Notes under the pieces: generated by a model | Databases searched by the model: none | What the model was told of the DNA's origin: nothing | What the model saw: only the letters and a program-made list of their open reading frames with translations | Made by a program: the position numbers and the translations under genes | Part shown: positions 1 through 6,847 of the stretch, one piece after another | Position numbering within the stretch: position 1 is the stretch's first letter | How the letters are laid out: the number at the start of each line of letters is the position of its first letter | Source: Methanocorpusculum sp. | Lineage (GTDB): Archaea; Halobacteriota; Methanomicrobia; Methanomicrobiales; Methanocorpusculaceae | NCBI GenBank assembly: GCA_029987315.1 | Contig: DALTVZ010000172.1 | Coordinates: 1-7,699 of the forward strand | Direction of reading: 5' to 3' | DNA: 7,699 nucleotides

Positions 1-701
1 ACGTCTGGGGGATCACGGATGCACTTCCACGAGCTCTTATCGTCACCACCCAGGGCCTGATCCTTGTGCTCTTCACGATCGTTGCGGGAAGATTCTATGA
101 TCACCTTCTGCCAAGATGGCTTCTCGTATCCGGCATACTCATGACCGTGATCGGTACGGTTGGAGCATTCGTTATGGGTGCTGCCTCCGCTGAACCGGTC
201 TGGCTGATCGGAGCGATCCTGTCTGCAAGTATCGCAGCATTTGGTATCGGTTCCCTGATCCTCACCGCATTTGACCGGCTCATCAAACATGCTCCGTCAA
301 AGTACGCAACCACCACTGGACTTCTTATCATCAGCATAGGAATGATCGTGCTTCTTTCCTGCGGGACAGAAACCGCTATCTGGAGTATGATCGCAGTTCA
401 GGCACTCTTTGGAGTTGGTATCGCGATATTCGTTACACCAAACAGCACGGCCATCATGAACTCCGTGACCCAACAGGAATTCGGCATGGCGTCTGGGACC
501 CTTTCGACCACCAGAATGCTTGGAATGGCGATCTCGATTGGAATCGTTTCTATCCTGAAAAACATCTTCCTTGCAGGGGTCTCGGATAACTACGCCGTGT
601 CATTCCTCCAGATGATGGACGGAACAATAATCGCTGCACTCATTGTCCTGGTTCTTGCGATGATCCTTTCCTGGACCGCAGGATCCAAAAAGAACGCATA
701 A
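1..701 (+). CDS. MFS transporter, drug-efflux type (5' truncated)
   Basis: The reading frame is open from the left edge (first whole codon at base 3) and ends in TAA at 699-701, so only the C-terminal half is present. A GTG at 66 is internal and need not be a start. The visible part holds about six hydrophobic helices separated by short loops, as in the second half of a 12-14 helix major facilitator protein. An AGRFYD motif near the start of the visible part fits the loop between helices that in this superfamily reads like GRLxDR. A later stretch, TPNSTAIMNSV, followed by GMASGTLSTTRMLGMAIS, closely resembles the region conserved in DHA2-type multidrug exporters (EmrB/QacA relatives). The inferred role is proton-driven export of small molecules across the cytoplasmic membrane; the substrate cannot be told. 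The next gene on the same strand lies beyond a terminator and has its own promoter. Confidence 0.85.
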   Translation, partial: VWGITDALPRALIVTTQGLILVLFTIVAGRFYDHLLPRWLLVSGILMTVIGTVGAFVMGAASAEPVWLIGAILSASIAAFGIGSLILTAFDRLIKHAPSKYATTTGLLIISIGMIVLLSCGTETAIWSMIAVQALFGVGIAIFVTPNSTAIMNSVTQQEFGMASGTLSTTRMLGMAISIGIVSILKNIFLAGVSDNYAVSFLQMMDGTIIAALIVLVLAMILSWTAGSKKNA

Positions 702-719
702 GCAAGCAAACTCAATGCG

Positions 720-743
720 GGGAGACAAGCTCCCACTTTTTTT
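720..743 (+). terminator. Hairpin and T-run terminator after the transporter
   Basis: The arms GGGAG (720-724) and CTCCC (730-734) form a 5-bp GC-rich stem with a 5-nt loop, followed two bases later by seven T residues (737-743). It lies 19 bp after the transporter stop codon. A T-run alone can end archaeal transcripts, so both parts fit. Confidence 0.6.
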
Positions 744-787
744 GATCGATTCACGATCATTATTATCCTTCGAAAACGACATACCCC

Positions 788-798
788 TTTTTATTTAT
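788..798 (+). promoter_or_regulatory. TATA-like box of the aldehyde dehydrogenase gene
   Basis: TTTTTATTTAT is a T/A-only element centred near 793. With the usual archaeal spacing of about 26 bp, transcription would start near 819, on the ATG at 818. This suggests a leaderless mRNA and argues for that ATG over the upstream GTG at 809. Confidence 0.45.
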
Positions 799-817
799 GT
801 GAAGCATAGTGGAACAT

Positions 818-2161
818 ATGTCCATTGAAGCTCATCGATATTTTTTTCAGGCCGGCAATACCCTCCCGATACACCGCAGGATCCTTGCTCTGAAAAAACT
901 CCAGGCATCCATCTATGCCCACGAGGATGAGATCACCGCCGCTCTTTTTGCTGATCTTGGAAAATGCCCGTTCGAGGCATATGCATTCGAGATCGCTCCA
1001 GTCCTTCACGAGATCGATTACATGCTCAAGCATGCGAAAAAATTCCTGAAGCCAGAGAAGGTAGGCTCTCCTTTGCTCCTTTTCCCGGCGAAAACCTACA
1101 TCCGTCATGACCCATTTGGTCTTGTTCTTCTTCTTGCACCCTGGAATTATCCGTTCCATCTCTTTATGCTCCCACTTGCCGGCATCATCGCCGGAGGAAA
1201 TGTGGTCATGGGAAAAACATCCCGACGATCCCCTGAAACAGGAAAGATCATCAGAACGATCCTTGCTGAGGTTTTTCCACAGGAGTGGGTCAGTGTGGAG
1301 GATGAGGTCGATCTGGATGCAAAATATGACTACATCTTCTTCACCGGCGGAAAAGAAACAGGCAAACTGATCGCTGAAAAAGCGGCGGTGCATCTCACTC
1401 CAGTCACCTTGGAACTTGGCGGGAAAAATGCCTGTATCGTTGATGAGACGGCGAATATCTCTGTGGTTGCAAAACGGATCGTCTGGGGAAAATTTGCAAA
1501 CGCCGGGCAGACATGCATAGCCCCGGATTATCTGCTGGTGCAAAACTCCATTCGGGACGAGCTCGTGAGCAAACTAAAACTGGAGATCCTTAATCTCTAT
1601 GGAGATGATCCGGCAACAAATCCCGACTACGGTAAAATCGTCACCAGAGAGGCATATGACCGTCTGGTCTCATATGAAACTTCGGAGAATCATATTTTCC
1701 GCGCCGGAGAGCATGATCCTAAAGAAAAAAAGATTGCTCCGACGATTTTGTCCGCAAGCCTTGCCGACGACATCATGCAAGAAGAGGTCTTCGGGCCGAT
1801 TCTTCCGATTCTCACCTGGGAGAGGAGGGATGAGCTTGAACTGCAAATCATCCATGATCCGCTGGCCTTGTACATTTTCTCCTCGAACAAAACCTTCTGC
1901 GATGCACTTCTCGAGGACCACCGGTCAGGCGGGGTCTGCATCAATGATGTGATGATGCAGGTCGCAAACCAAAATGCACCCTTCGGCGGGGTCGGGACGA
2001 GCGGGATGGGAAAATATCATGGGAAGGACTCGCTAGAAACATTCACCCGAAAACGCACGGTCGTGATCAGGAGCACAATACTCGACCCAGCTCTCCGGTA
2101 TCCGCCATACACCGAAAAAACGCTGCAACTCGTAAAAAAGTGGCGAAAGAGACTGTTTTAG
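818..2161 (+). CDS. NAD(P)-dependent aldehyde dehydrogenase, class 3-like
   Basis: This cytosolic enzyme should oxidise an aldehyde to the acid with NAD(P)+. Residues are numbered from the upstream in-frame GTG at 809. It has PWNYPF at 111-116 (oxyanion-hole Asn114), the LELGGK motif with general base Glu202, and GQTCIAPDY with catalytic Cys236. EEVFGP is at 325-330, and FGGVGTSGMGKYHGK at 392-406 is typical of the class 3 / YwdH-type branch. The length of about 447-450 residues matches that branch. I prefer ATG 818 because a TATA-like box lies 26 bp upstream and no ribosome-binding site is seen; GTG 809 would add three residues. The usual KPSE cofactor motif reads KTSR (136-139), so the Glu that binds the adenosine ribose is Arg. 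The substrate is unknown. The gene stands alone and its last 4 bp overlap the convergent DUF357 gene. Confidence 0.93.
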   Translation: MSIEAHRYFFQAGNTLPIHRRILALKKLQASIYAHEDEITAALFADLGKCPFEAYAFEIAPVLHEIDYMLKHAKKFLKPEKVGSPLLLFPAKTYIRHDPFGLVLLLAPWNYPFHLFMLPLAGIIAGGNVVMGKTSRRSPETGKIIRTILAEVFPQEWVSVEDEVDLDAKYDYIFFTGGKETGKLIAEKAAVHLTPVTLELGGKNACIVDETANISVVAKRIVWGKFANAGQTCIAPDYLLVQNSIRDELVSKLKLEILNLYGDDPATNPDYGKIVTREAYDRLVSYETSENHIFRAGEHDPKEKKIAPTILSASLADDIMQEEVFGPILPILTWERRDELELQIIHDPLALYIFSSNKTFCDALLEDHRSGGVCINDVMMQVANQNAPFGGVGTSGMGKYHGKDSLETFTRKRTVVIRSTILDPALRYPPYTEKTLQLVKKWRKRLF

Positions 2162-2715
2162 ATGGTGAACAGATGCCGGTCACCGGAAATCGAAAACAGA
2201 CCGGCACGAACCCCGCAGTCAAGCCAGCCGTATCCATAGGAAAAAAGCACCAGAGCATTGATGAGATCGTTTGGGAGATGTGCTGCTCCCTCAGTCAGAT
2301 ACGAATGAGCTTTCGCATGGATCATGGATGCCGCAGCATACATCAAGGTCTCTTTGTCTGGTGAAGGGGTGACCCCATCCAATGCATTCGTGAGCATCCT
2401 CTGATACCGATGGGTCTTCTCGTTCAGATGCCCGGCAAGAGAATCAGGAAGAGAGTCATCGATTCCCGGCGGGGCAAAGGGAGAGCCGGCTAGATATCCG
2501 AGATATCGCCCGGCGTCCAGCCATCCATGGCCGTACGCAAACGAGGCCGCCGCATTCACCAGATCGCCTTTTTTGAAAAAAACTCTACCGTCTGAGGCAT
2601 AACAGGAGACCATCTCGATGATCTCATCCGCGTTCTCGCCAAGGACCGTATCCTTCGAGACGAGACTCTCGAAACCGGAGTTTGCAAAAATCTTCCCATA
2701 TGCGTCGATCAGCAT
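2158..2715 (-). CDS. DUF357 domain protein with two internal repeats
   Basis: This 185-residue protein has no signal peptide or membrane segment and is probably cytosolic. It resembles archaeal DUF357 proteins, helical proteins of unknown function, through the signature NAxxxFxYGxGWLDxG. The signature occurs twice: residues 51-75 and 150-174 align without gaps with 13 of 25 identities. The stretch between them (about 80-120) is richer in Pro, Ser and polar residues. The gene starts inside the end of diphthine synthase: ATGCTGA holds its start codon and the other gene's TGA. AGGT lies just upstream of the ATG, so translation is probably coupled. The stop codon overlaps that of the convergent aldehyde dehydrogenase. 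The coupling hints at a role linked to diphthamide or translation, but this is inference; no catalytic motif is recognised. Confidence 0.85.
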   Translation of the reverse strand: MLIDAYGKIFANSGFESLVSKDTVLGENADEIIEMVSCYASDGRVFFKKGDLVNAAASFAYGHGWLDAGRYLGYLAGSPFAPPGIDDSLPDSLAGHLNEKTHRYQRMLTNALDGVTPSPDKETLMYAAASMIHAKAHSYLTEGAAHLPNDLINALVLFSYGYGWLDCGVRAGLFSISGDRHLFTI

Positions 2716-3467
2716 AGACCTGCAAACCTCTCGAGATATTCACGCTCGATGTCGTGGAGTAGGGCGGGAACGATAAGGATGTGCAAAGGAGCGCCGAAAT
2801 CAAAGGTCTTCATTTCTTCAGAATCTCCTGCATGGACCACGGGCTCGGGAGATCCTGCACGGGCGATACCGACATACAGCGGGATCTTCGCATCCATGCG
2901 GCGTGCCTGCTCCTCTAAAAGCTCCACTGCCTCGGAGATCTTCATGTATCGTTCCTTGTCCTTTTGAATGTCAAGAAAAACCAGCGTGTGAAGATTATCC
3001 TTCAGGTTTGCCGAGATGACCTCGATCGGGGTCATCGGGAACCATTTTCCATACGGGAAGGGGACCGAAACGGATTTGCCGAAACGGTAGTTCTGCAGAC
3101 CCGAAAGGCCGCAGACCGCCGTCGTGATAGAGGCACCGTGGATGATTTTCGTCTGAATGTTTCGGTCGGCCGCCCGGATACGAAGATCCGAATGGGTAGT
3201 CGCGATCATTGAGTCGCCAGCGGTCAGAAAAACAGCGTTTCCAGACTCTGCCGCATCCAGGATCTTGTCTGCATGGATCTCCACATCCTCACGGTAGAGG
3301 GGGGTGATCTTCTTATTATAGAACGCTTCGAGCCGTTCGATCGGGGCGCCGGTAAGGACCGAGGTGTACACCTCCAGAAACACCGTGTCAGCGGATCGAA
3401 TGGCATCCATACCACGGACCGATACGTCAGATTCGTCAAAGAGGCCAAGCCCGATAAAAGTCAGCAT
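2709..3467 (-). CDS. dphB: Diphthine synthase (EF-2 diphthamide methyltransferase)
   Basis: The enzyme uses S-adenosylmethionine to methylate the modified histidine of elongation factor 2, an intermediate step of diphthamide synthesis in the cytoplasm. The 252-residue protein starts with [19 protein letters not shown], the usual beginning of this tetrapyrrole-methylase-fold family. Its diagnostic [16 protein letters not shown] motif is at about residues 84-99, and [22 protein letters not shown] follows at about 109-130. [12 protein letters not shown] matches the family's substrate-side loop. The length is typical for archaeal homologues. The gene lies 64 bp after feoB on the same strand and overlaps the following DUF357 gene by 7 nt. 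A TATA-like element and a small palindrome occupy the gap, so it probably has its own promoter. No clear ribosome-binding site precedes the ATG, which fits a very short leader. Confidence 0.95.
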   Translation of the reverse strand: MLTFIGLGLFDESDVSVRGMDAIRSADTVFLEVYTSVLTGAPIERLEAFYNKKITPLYREDVEIHADKILDAAESGNAVFLTAGDSMIATTHSDLRIRAADRNIQTKIIHGASITTAVCGLSGLQNYRFGKSVSVPFPYGKWFPMTPIEVISANLKDNLHTLVFLDIQKDKERYMKISEAVELLEEQARRMDAKIPLYVGIARAGSPEPVVHAGDSEEMKTFDFGAPLHILIVPALLHDIEREYLERFAGLC

Positions 3468-3472
3468 TGTTA

Positions 3473-3508
3473 CTATACTATAGGCTCTCGGTCATGTTAT
3501 TTTTATTG
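3473..3508 (-). promoter_or_regulatory. Probable promoter of diphthine synthase
   Basis: Read on the minus strand, CAATAAAAATAAC (3508-3496) is a weak TATA-like element whose centre puts the transcription start near 3476, about 9 nt before the ATG. Around that point lies CTATAGTATAG (3483-3473), a perfect 5+1+5 palindrome that could be an operator or merely AT-rich promoter sequence. No T-run terminator for feoB is seen in this gap, so some read-through from feoB is possible. Confidence 0.3.
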
Positions 3509-3531
3509 AGAGGGAGTTTGGACATCTCCGC

Positions 3532-5406
3532 TCAAAACAGCATGAAGATAAAATGCAGAAGTGCCCCAAGAGAGGTCCCGAGAATAAGAGTGAACGCCGT
3601 GATAAGGGCGGCGCCTTTTATCCCGATCTCCCTCATCAGAATGGCGATGGTCGAGATACATGGAACGAAGAGAACGCACACCAAGGCAAAAATATAGAGC
3701 TGTGAGCTCGAAAGGATCGAGCCGAGATCGGTCGTTCCTCCTAAAATCGCGAGGGTCTCAAACGCCATCTCTTTTCTGAGGATGCCAAACATCAGCGCAG
3801 TGAATGCAAATCCGGGCAGGCCAAGAACTGCAGTTGAGATCGGATCGATAAATGACTGGAACAACGTGACCAGGCCAAAATATTCGAAGATCCCCAGGAA
3901 TATACTGCTGATCAGAAGAAGGGGCATCGCGATATACAGGAATTCGCGTACCCGCATCCATGCTTTTTTCACCACGTACTTCGGGATCGGGCGGCGGAGC
4001 TGGGCCATCTCAAGGATCATCCCGTACTGTTCACCCGGTGTCACGCGTGAAAGAATACAGCCTATAATAAAAACCAGGACAAAGATGATCCCGTAGATAG
4101 AAAAAGCGGCGCCAAACCCGACAAAAGAGGCAACGATACCTGATATAACCACGGTTCTCGCCGAGCAGGGGAGCATCGTGACGAGAACAGAGGCAATGAT
4201 CCGCTCACGCCTGGTTGGGAGAAAGCGTGTGCTCATGATCGCAGGGACAGTGCACCCAAACGAGAGAACGAGCGGGATCAGACCCTGCCCGTGGAGCCCG
4301 ATCTTATGCATTCCTCGATCGGCAAGAAATGCGGCCCGTGTCAGATATCCGGTGTCTTCCAGGATCGAGATGAAGATATAAAACAAAAATACGTAAGGAA
4401 ACGCGATCCCAAGACCGGACATGAGAGCGAGGATAACCGCGCTACCGACGGTATCCAGAAATGGTGCAAGGTTTAGAGCTTGGAACGGATCGAGAAGATA
4501 CGTTGACATCACTCCGGTGATGGCCTCCTCCAAAAATCCTCCAAGCAGGAAAACGATACCAAGTATTCCCACCATCGTAAGGATCAGGATGGGGATGCCG
4601 GGGAACCCTCTCGTCAGAAGCGAGTCAAGATCGAGGAGTTTTTTCAAAGGAGCGAACGTGGTTACCTCATCAGATATCGTCTTTGCTGTGTTATGCCGGT
4701 TTGCCGCGATGATCTGCTTAGGAGACATCATGTGGCGTTTCTGGATCTCCTCGGAAACGACCGAGGCACTTTCCATCACCTCGGGCGAAAGCGTACTGAG
4801 GGAAACATTTTCGAGTGCTAAAAGAGCTTCGGCTTCCGAAAGATCGTAATGTTTTTGCAGACTCTTTGCCGCCGCCTCGATGTGATGATCGTATCGCGGA
4901 ACGATCTTTGGAACAAACAGCTCCTCGGCAATGACATAGTCGGCGATCTTCTCCAGATTTTTTCCCTGGGTGGCAATGGTCTCGACAACCGGAACGCCAA
5001 ACTTTTTTGAAAGAGCAGGACCATCGATGATCTTTCCGGCGGACCGCGCATCGTCCATCATGTTAAGAACGATCACCAGAGGTTTTCTTATCTCGGCGGC
5101 CTGCAGCAGGAGATACAGATTTCTCTCGAGATGCTTGGCATCTAAGATCGCGACGATCAGGTCAGCGTCACCGGTGATAAGATACTCGCGAACCAGTTGC
5201 TCCTCGCCAGATTTTCCTGAGAGAGAATAGATCCCCGGCAGATCCACGAGAGTAAATTCTGTGTCATTGTAACGAACGACCCCGGACATCAGGCCAACTG
5301 TCGTCCCGGGGTAATTACTCACCTCGACGCCAAGACCGGTCAGATGATTGAAAATAAGGGATTTACCTACACTGGGGTTCCCAATCAGGACTGCCCGGCG
5401 CATCAT
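3532..5406 (-). CDS. feoB: Ferrous iron transporter FeoB (GTPase and membrane core)
   Basis: FeoB carries Fe2+ across the cytoplasmic membrane. The 624-residue protein begins with a G domain: G1 GNPSVGKS (9-16), G2 region NYPGTTV (31-37), G3 DLPG (55-58) and G4 NMMD (115-118), with a G5-like loop near 143-149. A helical spacer follows to about residue 260. The membrane core begins near 268 with about eight to ten hydrophobic helices. It shows LEDTGYLTRAAFLADR (349-364), SFGCTVPAIMSTR (382-394), LPCSAR (412-417), GILRKE (541-546) and VPCISTIA (581-588), including the conserved pore-region cysteines. It is shorter than the bacterial proteins of about 770 residues, as is common in archaea. The usual Asn after GNP in G1 is Ser. 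The start ATG overlaps the stop of the regulator gene by 4 nt (ATGA), giving one operon with translational coupling. Confidence 0.97.
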   Translation of the reverse strand: MMRRAVLIGNPSVGKSLIFNHLTGLGVEVSNYPGTTVGLMSGVVRYNDTEFTLVDLPGIYSLSGKSGEEQLVREYLITGDADLIVAILDAKHLERNLYLLLQAAEIRKPLVIVLNMMDDARSAGKIIDGPALSKKFGVPVVETIATQGKNLEKIADYVIAEELFVPKIVPRYDHHIEAAAKSLQKHYDLSEAEALLALENVSLSTLSPEVMESASVVSEEIQKRHMMSPKQIIAANRHNTAKTISDEVTTFAPLKKLLDLDSLLTRGFPGIPILILTMVGILGIVFLLGGFLEEAITGVMSTYLLDPFQALNLAPFLDTVGSAVILALMSGLGIAFPYVFLFYIFISILEDTGYLTRAAFLADRGMHKIGLHGQGLIPLVLSFGCTVPAIMSTRFLPTRRERIIASVLVTMLPCSARTVVISGIVASFVGFGAAFSIYGIIFVLVFIIGCILSRVTPGEQYGMILEMAQLRRPIPKYVVKKAWMRVREFLYIAMPLLLISSIFLGIFEYFGLVTLFQSFIDPISTAVLGLPGFAFTALMFGILRKEMAFETLAILGGTTDLGSILSSSQLYIFALVCVLFVPCISTIAILMREIGIKGAALITAFTLILGTSLGALLHFIFMLF

Positions 5407-6101
5407 TGAGCGTTACACCGCTCGACCATGATGTTCTCAGCGACCTCAGGGCTTAAGGCGATGTCACATCCTTTTACGGTTATTACCACTGCGTTATTAT
5501 CGAGTTTGCGTCTAAGGGTTATCAGTTCACCGGGAATGACGCCGAGATCGATGAGACGGCTGTGTTTTGCAAAGCACCGGATCATGGATACATGCAGAAG
5601 AGAACCTTCCTGACACTCAGAGAGAGACACGATCGGATTACGTTTGGTGAGTTCGGCATGCCCTTCGTGTCCCGGAGAGTCGGTCTTTGCCGGCTCGCCG
5701 CCTCCACGTCTCCATGCTCTTCCGCGGCCGGGTTTATGTTCCGAGCCGCGCTTTTCGAGGAACGTGTCCAGAAGTTCGATCGTCTCCGAGGATATGCTGT
5801 GCTCCATGATGCATGCCTCCTTTGACGCATCATCCGGTTCAGTTCCTAAAACATCGGTGAGAAAACTTGTGAGAACTGCATGTTTCCGTGCAACCTGAGC
5901 CGCCTTGACCGATCCTTTGTCGGTAAGAGTGAGTCCAGCCGTTGACTCGGTGACATATCCTTTGTCTTTGAGACAGGTGACCGCTTTACTGAGCCCTGTG
6001 GTATCGCTGTGTACCAGATCTTCCAGATTCGAGACCTTTACCGTCTCCTTCCCGGTATTGAGTATTGCTTCGAGAATATCTTCTGAGAGTTCAAAGGTCA
6101 T
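5403..6101 (-). CDS. DtxR-type metal-dependent repressor with C-terminal FeoA domain
   Basis: This 232-residue protein is probably the iron (or manganese) sensor of the feo operon. An N-terminal winged helix (about 3-70) is followed by the DtxR metal-binding and dimerisation domain (about 72-118) with the signature EACIMEH (95-101). By eye, Cys97, Glu100 and His101 match DtxR Cys102, Glu105 and His106, while Asp8, Glu11 and His74 match MntR Asp8, Glu11 and His77. A Gly/Arg/His-rich linker (118-156) leads to a FeoA/SH3-like domain (about 157-229), recognised from LSECQEGSLLHV, RLIDLGVIPGELITL and the IALSPEVAENIMV ending. DtxR and IdeR also carry an SH3-like third domain, so this may be that domain, a true FeoA partner for FeoB, or both. 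No separate feoA is visible. The chosen start puts Asp8 and Glu11 at the family's positions. Confidence 0.9.
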   Translation of the reverse strand: MTFELSEDILEAILNTGKETVKVSNLEDLVHSDTTGLSKAVTCLKDKGYVTESTAGLTLTDKGSVKAAQVARKHAVLTSFLTDVLGTEPDDASKEACIMEHSISSETIELLDTFLEKRGSEHKPGRGRAWRRGGGEPAKTDSPGHEGHAELTKRNPIVSLSECQEGSLLHVSMIRCFAKHSRLIDLGVIPGELITLRRKLDNNAVVITVKGCDIALSPEVAENIMVERCNAQ

Positions 6102-6105
6102 GATT

Positions 6106-6140
6106 AACTTAGTATGTTCTTTTTCTCACAATATCTATGT
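6106..6140 (-). promoter_or_regulatory. Promoter and candidate operator of the feo operon
   Basis: On the minus strand a weak TATA-like element (TAGATATTG, 6138-6130) would place the transcription start near 6109, about 8 nt before the ATG. The imperfect palindrome AACATACTAAGTT (6118-6106; five of six pairs match around a central base) covers that point. A repressor bound there would block initiation, so it is a natural candidate for autoregulation by the DtxR-type protein. It is not a textbook DtxR box. Confidence 0.35.
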
Positions 6141-6841
6141 TATGTCTTTGATATCATTTTAGAAAAGAGGGATTTGGGCTTTTCAACAGCGGAACAGGTT
6201 TCTTGGAATCTGCACCAGGAACAATACGGACCACGGACCACTTTTGGGATCCCGCCTTTAACCACTTTTTCTGCTACGCGAAGTGCGAGGAACAGAGCAC
6301 GTCTGTCCTTTGGTTCGACCACAACACTGCGTATAGTCCCGGAACCAAGATACTCGACCCGCCCGTAATAGGGTCTCCCAAGCATCTCCTCAAGACATAC
6401 CGCGTAACAGGCTACTCTGAGACGGTCAGTTAGATAGATCCCGCGCGTTGGAGCCGCCCCGCTTTTTATGAGGGAAAAACTATCATCAAAGAACCGGTCG
6501 ACCTTTCCATAGATCCCATATTTTTCAGAAAAAACAGATACATCATACTGTTCTGCCTGGCGCCAGGTCACTTTGCTGCAGGCAGCCACCATATTTTCAA
6601 GATATGAAAGAGCAGGCTGATCCTCCGGCACCATATTTTTCAGCCCCTCTTCCCATATGTCCTCTACTGAAAGGATATCCCCCAGATAATAGGAGAGCTG
6701 TTTTGCGACCGTATAGGAAATCGGCTCCTCATAGGGGGACTTGGAAGATTTTGCGAGGTAGAGCTGCATCGGGCACGTGCCCGCTTTCACCACATCTGTG
6801 ACAGAAATCATGTCGTCCCGGGATGATGGTTCCATAGACAT
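6140..6841 (-). CDS. Cas4/Dna2-like Fe-S protein, nuclease site apparently lost
   Basis: The 233-residue protein resembles the Cas4/Dna2 branch of PD-(D/E)XK nucleases. It has one N-terminal cysteine (Cys23 in GTCPMQLYL) and a C-terminal YCSWCRFQETC cluster (Cys207, Cys210, Cys216), the pattern that binds a 4Fe-4S cluster. GKVDRFF (112-118) holds the motif II Asp115. The next strand reads LIKSG (124-128) where ExK is expected, the QxxxY motif reads RVACY (142-146), and I see no motif I His in the region where I would expect it (about 47-64). It is therefore probably a binding or structural protein rather than a nuclease. I chose ATG 6841 because GAGGTAAA lies 10 nt upstream; ATG 6835 is possible and the open frame reaches 6964 without support. 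No CRISPR array or other cas gene is in the window. It lies 38 bp before the regulator gene and is divergent from the DUF3467 gene. Confidence 0.75.
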   Translation of the reverse strand: MSMEPSSRDDMISVTDVVKAGTCPMQLYLAKSSKSPYEEPISYTVAKQLSYYLGDILSVEDIWEEGLKNMVPEDQPALSYLENMVAACSKVTWRQAEQYDVSVFSEKYGIYGKVDRFFDDSFSLIKSGAAPTRGIYLTDRLRVACYAVCLEEMLGRPYYGRVEYLGSGTIRSVVVEPKDRRALFLALRVAEKVVKGGIPKVVRGPYCSWCRFQETCSAVEKPKSLFSKMISKT

Positions 6842-6847
6842 AAGTTC

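Noticed and set aside
66..701. GTG at 66 as the transporter start
   Set aside because: The same frame is open to the left edge and the protein lacks the first half of an MFS transporter, so the gene is cut by the window.
791..1543. Long minus-strand open frame opposite the aldehyde dehydrogenase
   Set aside because: It is wholly antisense to a well-conserved gene and its translation resembles no family.
3509..3530. Terminator hairpin after feoB (GGAG/CTCC on the minus strand)
   Set aside because: The stem is only 4 bp with a 9-nt loop and no T-run follows on the minus strand.
4421..4849. Plus-strand open frame opposite feoB
   Set aside because: It is the complement of conserved feoB coding sequence and its Arg/Ser-rich translation looks like a shadow frame.
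6140..6841. A CRISPR-Cas locus
   Set aside because: Only the Cas4-like gene is present; there is no repeat-spacer array and no other cas gene.
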